A stretch of 64,000 nt of DNA from Chryseobacterium glaciei (GTDB taxonomy: Bacteria; Bacteroidota; Bacteroidia; Flavobacteriales; Weeksellaceae). Where the stretch lies: the NCBI RefSeq assembly GCF_001648155.1, contig NZ_CP015199.1, positions 3,481,001-3,545,000 of the forward strand. Direction: 5' to 3'. Each line of letters starts with the position of its first letter. Position 1 is the first letter of the stretch. Shown in pieces: positions 59,941 to 64,000 of the stretch. Below the pieces are notes generated by a model that saw only the letters and a program-made list of their open reading frames with translations, searched no databases and had not been told where the DNA came from. The translations under genes and the position numbers were made by a program.

Positions 59941-60121
59941 GGGCAGCTTAATCCGCCTTCCACTCCCAATCTTTTTGTTACACTGCGTTTCACAAAAAGG
60001 ATTTCCGTTCAAGTCGGGCTGCGAGAGATTCAATGCAACAATCCTTGTCAAGGTTTTAAACCTTGACAAGGATAAATCAACATAAAATGGCTTTTTTATC
60101 CTGAGCTTGTCGAAGGAAGCC
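59941..60121. repeat. Palindrome cluster: family A copy 4, 33-bp perfect palindrome, CTTGTCGAAGG element
   Basis: 59941-60020 is a family A element (GCAGCTTAATCCGCCTTCC, hairpin ATCTTTTTGT / ACAAAAAGGAT, then CAAGTCGGGCT). 60041-60073 is a perfect palindrome of 33 bases with 16-base arms starting ATCCTTGTCAAGGTTT. 60086-60121 is a hairpin with outer arms TGGCTT/AAGCCA around CCTGAGCTTGTCGAAGG. No gene lies here. The three elements differ in sequence but are stacked head to tail. Confidence 0.85.
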
Positions 60122-60157
60122 AAAACATAAAAATTTTACTAAAAATAATGTAGAATT

Positions 60158-62032
60158 ATGAAAATCAAGTATATCTTTATTACATCTGCTATTTTTCTTT
60201 CGCAAACAATTTTTGCGCAAAGACAAATGGAATATCTGGAAAGAGGAATCGTAGCCATACCTGCAGAATCAGGCGTTTTTGTAAGCTGGCGTCTATTGGG
60301 AACAGAAGCTCAAAATACTCATTTTGATCTCTATCGAACTGAAAATAATTCAACCAAAAAATTGAATGAAAAGCCATTGCTCAATGAGACTAATTTTTTA
60401 GACAAAACGGCAGATAAAGCAAAGAATTATACCTATTTCGTGAAATCCAACACTCAGGATAAAACGGTAGATGATGATTCTGCGAAATATGTAGCTTCTC
60501 AAAAGCCATATTTTTCAATTCCATTAAAAACTCCGGCCGGATATACCCCAAATGATATTTCAGTTGCAGATCTGGACGGAGATGGTGAATATGAAATCAT
60601 CCTCCATCAAACCGGAGAATCCCGTGATAACAGTCAGAAAGGTATCACGGATGAGCCAATTATTCAGGCTTATAAAATGAATGGAACTTTCTTATGGGAA
60701 ATCAATTTAGGAAAAAATATAAGAGAGGGCGCTCATTATACACAATTTCTGGTGTACGATCTAGACCAAGATGGTAAAGCAGAAATCGTAATGAAAACCG
60801 CAGATGGATCAAAAGACAGCAAAGGAAAAGTTATCGGAGATGCCACAAAAAATTACGTCAATGAAAACGGATTTATCCTTTCAGGTCCCGAATATCTGAC
60901 AGTTTTTAATGGCGAAACGGGAGAGGAAATTAATACAGTCAATTATCAGGTTCCAAGATTTGCAGGGAGTTTAAATCCAACAGATGAACAAATGACCGAA
61001 ACCTGGGGCGATGCAAAAGGAAATCGGATAGACAGGTTTTTGGGAGCAGTAGCTTATTTAGACGGTAAGCATCCGAGTTTTGTGATGTCAAGAGGATATT
61101 ACACAAGAACTGCAATTGCAGCTTGGGATTATAAAGATAAAAAGCTTAGTCTGAGATGGTTATTTGATACTGAAAGCTCAGAAGAAAATAAAAAATTTCG
61201 TGGACAAGGAAACCACAATCTAAGCATTGCAGATGTTGATAACGACGGAAAAGATGAAATTGTCTATGGTGCAATGACCGTCGACGACAACGGAAAAGTC
61301 TTAAACAGCACAGGCTATGGTCATGGCGATGCTTTGCACGTTGGTGACTTAGATCCTTCAAATCCAGGATTGGAAATTTTTGACATTCAGGAAATATTTG
61401 ACGATGCAGGCGCACATTTCAGAGATGGAAAAACAGGAAAGGTTTTATGGAAATTACCTTCTTTAATTTACAGTAAGCAAGGCAAATTCCAAGGTCCGGG
61501 AAGAGGTTTGTCTTTAAATATTGACCCTCGTTATGCCGGTTCAGAATGTTGGGCTGCCGGAGCCGGAGTTAAAGGTCTTTACGATGCTAAAGGAAATAAA
61601 ATCAGTGAAAAAAATCCGTCAGTTAATATGGGAATTTATTGGGATGGAGATTTTTTAAGTGAAATTTTAGACGGAACTTCCATATCAAAATGGGACTGGA
61701 AAAATGAGAAATCAAACTTGATATTTGATGCTAAAGATTTTCAGTGTGAATCAAACAACGGAACCAAGAAAAATCCTTCTTTAGTTGCAGATTTATTTGG
61801 AGACTGGAGGGAAGAGGTAATTTATAGAACCTCAGATAATCAGGAACTTCGGATTTTCAGTTCGACAATTCCTACGAAGCACCGTTTGTACACTTTGATG
61901 CACAATCCACAGTATCGATTGAGCATCGTTTGGCAAAATGTAGGTTACAATCAGCCTCCGCACACGGATTATTATTTGGATGAATCGGTTAAAAAAATTC
62001 CAAAACCGAATATTATTACTGTAAAGCATTAA
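60158..62032 (+). CDS. Rhamnogalacturonan lyase (PL11)
   Basis: This 624-aa secreted enzyme (signal 1-21, ending IFAQ) opens with QMEYLERGIVAIPAESGVFVSWRLLGTE, the PL11 N-terminus. The eight-bladed beta-propeller is marked by repeated D-x-D-x-D calcium loops: VADLDGDGEYEI, VYDLDQDGKAEIV and IADVDNDGKDEIVYGA. It cleaves the galacturonate-rhamnose backbone by beta-elimination, leaving unsaturated ends for the GH105 enzyme encoded downstream. Length is normal. Confidence 0.93.
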   Translation: MKIKYIFITSAIFLSQTIFAQRQMEYLERGIVAIPAESGVFVSWRLLGTEAQNTHFDLYRTENNSTKKLNEKPLLNETNFLDKTADKAKNYTYFVKSNTQDKTVDDDSAKYVASQKPYFSIPLKTPAGYTPNDISVADLDGDGEYEIILHQTGESRDNSQKGITDEPIIQAYKMNGTFLWEINLGKNIREGAHYTQFLVYDLDQDGKAEIVMKTADGSKDSKGKVIGDATKNYVNENGFILSGPEYLTVFNGETGEEINTVNYQVPRFAGSLNPTDEQMTETWGDAKGNRIDRFLGAVAYLDGKHPSFVMSRGYYTRTAIAAWDYKDKKLSLRWLFDTESSEENKKFRGQGNHNLSIADVDNDGKDEIVYGAMTVDDNGKVLNSTGYGHGDALHVGDLDPSNPGLEIFDIQEIFDDAGAHFRDGKTGKVLWKLPSLIYSKQGKFQGPGRGLSLNIDPRYAGSECWAAGAGVKGLYDAKGNKISEKNPSVNMGIYWDGDFLSEILDGTSISKWDWKNEKSNLIFDAKDFQCESNNGTKKNPSLVADLFGDWREEVIYRTSDNQELRIFSSTIPTKHRLYTLMHNPQYRLSIVWQNVGYNQPPHTDYYLDESVKKIPKPNIITVKH

Positions 62033-62055
62033 GTTCCCTTATATTAAATTAATAG

Positions 62056-62130
62056 GAATGGGCTTTTTAATCCTGAGCTTGTCGAAGGAAGCCCGTTTCA
62101 GAAATTTAAAATAACCATTTGGCTTTAGCC
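62056..62130. repeat. CTTGTCGAAGG hairpin element (second copy) and short hairpin
   Basis: GGGCTTTTTAATCCTGAGC followed by TTGTCGAAGGAAGCCC forms the same hairpin as at 60086-60121, with GGGCTT/AAGCCC outer arms. The change from TGGCTT/AAGCCA is a compensatory one. TTTGGCT-TT-AGCCAAA near 62117-62132 is a second small stem. Confidence 0.75.
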
Positions 62131-62178
62131 AAAGTCTAAAATAAGATTTAAATTAAACTAAATAAAAAGATAATAATT

Positions 62179-63339
62179 ATGAAAAAGATACTCATGAGAA
62201 CTGCTGTTTTTGCACTGATTTTTGGTGCTTTATCCTCATGTTCAGTTCAAAAGCAAGCAGCCAATAATGTTGATCTTCCCAATAAAAAAGAAGTTCTGGA
62301 AACTGCAGAAAGAGCCAACCAATATTTCATGAACAAATGGCCGGATACCGGAAAAGAAATTGTAGGAAAAAAAGTTTGGCCAAGCAACCTGTGGACCCGT
62401 GCAGTTTATTATGAAGGATTAATCGCATTATATAAGGTAGATCCTAAAAAAGAATATTATGACTACGCAATGTCATGGTCAGAAAAGCATAATTGGAACA
62501 TGATGCGCGACACTTATACTCGTAACGCTGATAATCAGGCTTGTGGGCAAACGTATTTGGATCTTTATGAAATCGATGGTAAAAAAAATCCAGAGAGAAT
62601 TAAATTGGTAAAAGCTTCCATAGACAGCATGATGGCTACCAATAAAGTAGATGACTGGTGGTGGATCGATGCGCTTCAAATGGGAATGCCAATTTTCACG
62701 AAATTGGGTAGAATGACAGGCGAGAAAAAATATTTCGATAAAAATTACGAAATGTATGCCTTCACGAAATACAAACACGGAGGAAATGGTCTTTACAATC
62801 CTAAAGACAAACTTTGGTGGAGAGACAAAAGTTTTGTTCCGCCTTATAAAGAACCAAACGGTGAAGATTGTTATTGGAGTCGTGGAAACGGTTGGGTAGT
62901 TGCTGCTTTGGCTCGTACATTGGAAGATACCCCGAAATCCGATCCTCATTATCAGGAATATTTACAGGATTACAAAGATTTGTTATCAGCATTGCTTCCG
63001 ATTCAGAGAGAAGATGGTTTTTGGAACGCAAGTTTGCATGATCCAACCAATTTCGGAGGAAAAGAAATGACAGGAACCGCTCTTTTCGTATATGGAATGG
63101 CTTATGGAATCAATAACGGTTTGATTGATAAAAAAACGTATTTGCCTGTTGCTATCAAAGCCTGGAATGCCATTGCAAAAGATTCTGTTCAGCCTAATGG
63201 ATTTTTAGGATGGGTACAGGGAACTGGAAAGGAACCAAAAGATGGTCAACCACTTTCTGTAAGCAAAGAACCTGATTTTGAAGATTATGGATTAGGCTGT
63301 TTGTTGCTTGCTGCAAGTGAGGTTTATAAACTGAAATAA
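62179..63339 (+). CDS. Unsaturated rhamnogalacturonyl hydrolase (GH105), lipoprotein
   Basis: This 386-aa enzyme has a lipoprotein signal (ALSSCSVQ, cysteine 21) so it is anchored to a membrane. The alpha/alpha-barrel shows KVWPSNLWTRAVYYEGLIALY, WWWIDALQMGMP (D164, matching the general acid of the YteR family), GEDCYWSRGNGWVVAALARTLE, LLSALLPIQREDGFWN and EMTGTALFVYGMAYGIN. It removes the unsaturated galacturonate left by the PL11 lyase, releasing material for import. Confidence 0.93.
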   Translation: MKKILMRTAVFALIFGALSSCSVQKQAANNVDLPNKKEVLETAERANQYFMNKWPDTGKEIVGKKVWPSNLWTRAVYYEGLIALYKVDPKKEYYDYAMSWSEKHNWNMMRDTYTRNADNQACGQTYLDLYEIDGKKNPERIKLVKASIDSMMATNKVDDWWWIDALQMGMPIFTKLGRMTGEKKYFDKNYEMYAFTKYKHGGNGLYNPKDKLWWRDKSFVPPYKEPNGEDCYWSRGNGWVVAALARTLEDTPKSDPHYQEYLQDYKDLLSALLPIQREDGFWNASLHDPTNFGGKEMTGTALFVYGMAYGINNGLIDKKTYLPVAIKAWNAIAKDSVQPNGFLGWVQGTGKEPKDGQPLSVSKEPDFEDYGLGCLLLAASEVYKLK

Positions 63340-63860
63340 TGTTTTTATTTCCCACAGATTACACAAATTTGCACAGATGATTGCGTATAATTTGACAATT
63401 AAATAAGGTATAACATAAACATCTGTGCAAATCTGTGTAATCTGTGGGAAAATCAATATACTCCGACTGTAAATAAGGTCTCAATAAGGCTTTAACCAAA
63501 ATATCTAATCAGTTTTTGGTTAAAGTCTTATTTTTTAACGCAAAGATCTATTTTTCCTAAGTACAAATTTTAGTGGGCAAAGTGAAAGAATCTGTAAACA
63601 GATTTGATAAAGCACTCGCTTCAAAGCGAATTTATTCGTCTTCTTTGCTTCCTAAAATCAAAATGATTTAGTTGAAAATCTTTGCGTTAAAAAATTAAAT
63701 ACAATCTAAAAACTTCAATATTTAATTAATATTAATAGAATTCAGAAAAAATCTTAATTTTATTATCGAAAAGAGAACAATACTATGAATTGCATGACAC
63801 TACAAGATGCGCAATCGATTTCATATATTTAATTTTCAAATTCTAACCATAAGATAAATT
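63340..63860. repeat. Long inverted repeat, terminator and CGCAAAG palindrome (copy 2)
   Basis: The GH105-rhaT gap holds no gene. 63349-63378 and 63421-63450 form an inverted repeat with 29 of 30 bases paired, built on CCCACAGATTACAC and GTGTAATCTGTGGG. 63483-63501 and 63514-63532 form a strong terminator-like stem (18 of 19 paired; AATAAGGCTTTAACC). 63533-63693 is a nested palindrome with the same outer arms (TTTTAACGCAAAGAT / ATCTTTGCGTTAAAA) as 3400-3556. The remaining 170 bases before rhaT are AT-rich, with no consensus -7 box seen. Confidence 0.8.
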
Positions 63861-64000
63861 ATGAATGCATTATTAGGAATTTTTTTCCATTTCTTAGGAG
63901 GCTTTTCTTCGGGAAGTTTTTACTTGCCATACAAAAAAGTAAAAGGATGGAACTGGGAAACATATTGGTTGATAGGAGGATTCGTCTCCTGGATCATTGT
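63861..64000 (+). CDS. rhaT: L-rhamnose/proton symporter RhaT (5' end only)
   Basis: The window ends 46 codons into this gene. The visible N-terminus, [19 protein letters not shown], then [25 protein letters not shown], is highly characteristic of RhaT: first transmembrane helix, then the conserved YxPYKKVxxWxWE loop and the start of the second helix. It would import the rhamnose released by the GH106 enzyme, completing the rhamnogalacturonan theme. Confidence 0.85.
   Translation, partial: MNALLGIFFHFLGGFSSGSFYLPYKKVKGWNWETYWLIGGFVSWII

Overview
The window is a low-GC Bacteroidota chromosome segment, most likely from Chryseobacterium or a close Weeksellaceae relative. The reasons are: TAnnTTTG -7 promoter boxes in front of many genes, secreted proteins starting with VGIGT..P..LDV repeats, Bacteroidota-type integrase, patatin and FAD-oxidase genes, dispersed palindromic intergenic repeats, and a rhamnogalacturonan saccharolytic locus. 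No rRNA, tRNA or CRISPR array was recognised. All calls come from reading the sequence; no database search was run.

Layout. 1-31.3 kb is ordinary chromosome: an AraC regulator overlapping a MazG-like gene and a 3-methyladenine glycosylase; a divergent HxlR regulator/oxidoreductase pair; two hypotheticals, an FAD oxidase and a patatin phospholipase; CorA; FabH; a 10.6-15.4 kb run of four secreted C1q-like proteins broken by a degenerate IS5-family element; a thioredoxin-TPR protein; a membrane-spanning TPR/AraC regulator next to a tail-collar-like protein; small lipoproteins; PruA; topoisomerase IB; an M24 aminopeptidase; a Crp/Fnr regulator with two redox genes; and mnmE.

31.34-48.18 kb is a genomic island of about 16.8 kb inserted exactly at the 3' end of mnmE. 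The last codons of mnmE (encoding FCIGK-stop) are repeated at 48160-48177 with 16 of 18 identical bases, the same kind of target used by Salmonella genomic island 1. Next to the left end lie four GAAACA iterons at 10-bp spacing, an excisionase-like gene and a tyrosine integrase. The cargo includes a Rep-like gene; a PD-(D/E)XK nuclease paired with a membrane protein resembling TRADD-N-associated membrane proteins (possible two-gene defence system); an orphan type VI secretion set (VgrG carrying a C-terminal HExxHxxGxxH protease, PAAR-like DUF4280 protein, candidate lipoprotein immunity factor, three small envelope proteins); a HEPN-like RNase candidate with a partner; an ArdA antirestriction protein and a serine recombinase. 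No conjugation genes were recognised. The island looks like a defence and inter-bacterial weapon cassette that moves with help from another element.

48.3-50.0 kb returns to chromosome (DUF1826-like protein, class II cyclic-nucleotide phosphodiesterase). 50.5-64 kb is a rhamnogalacturonan-I degradation locus, all on the + strand: GH28, GH2, CE12 esterase, GH106 rhamnosidase, DUF4350-like protein, PL11 lyase, GH105 unsaturated hydrolase and the start of the rhamnose transporter rhaT. The enzymes deacetylate and cut the backbone, remove rhamnose and unsaturated uronate, and RhaT would import the rhamnose. Several families of palindromic repeats occupy the longer intergenic gaps.
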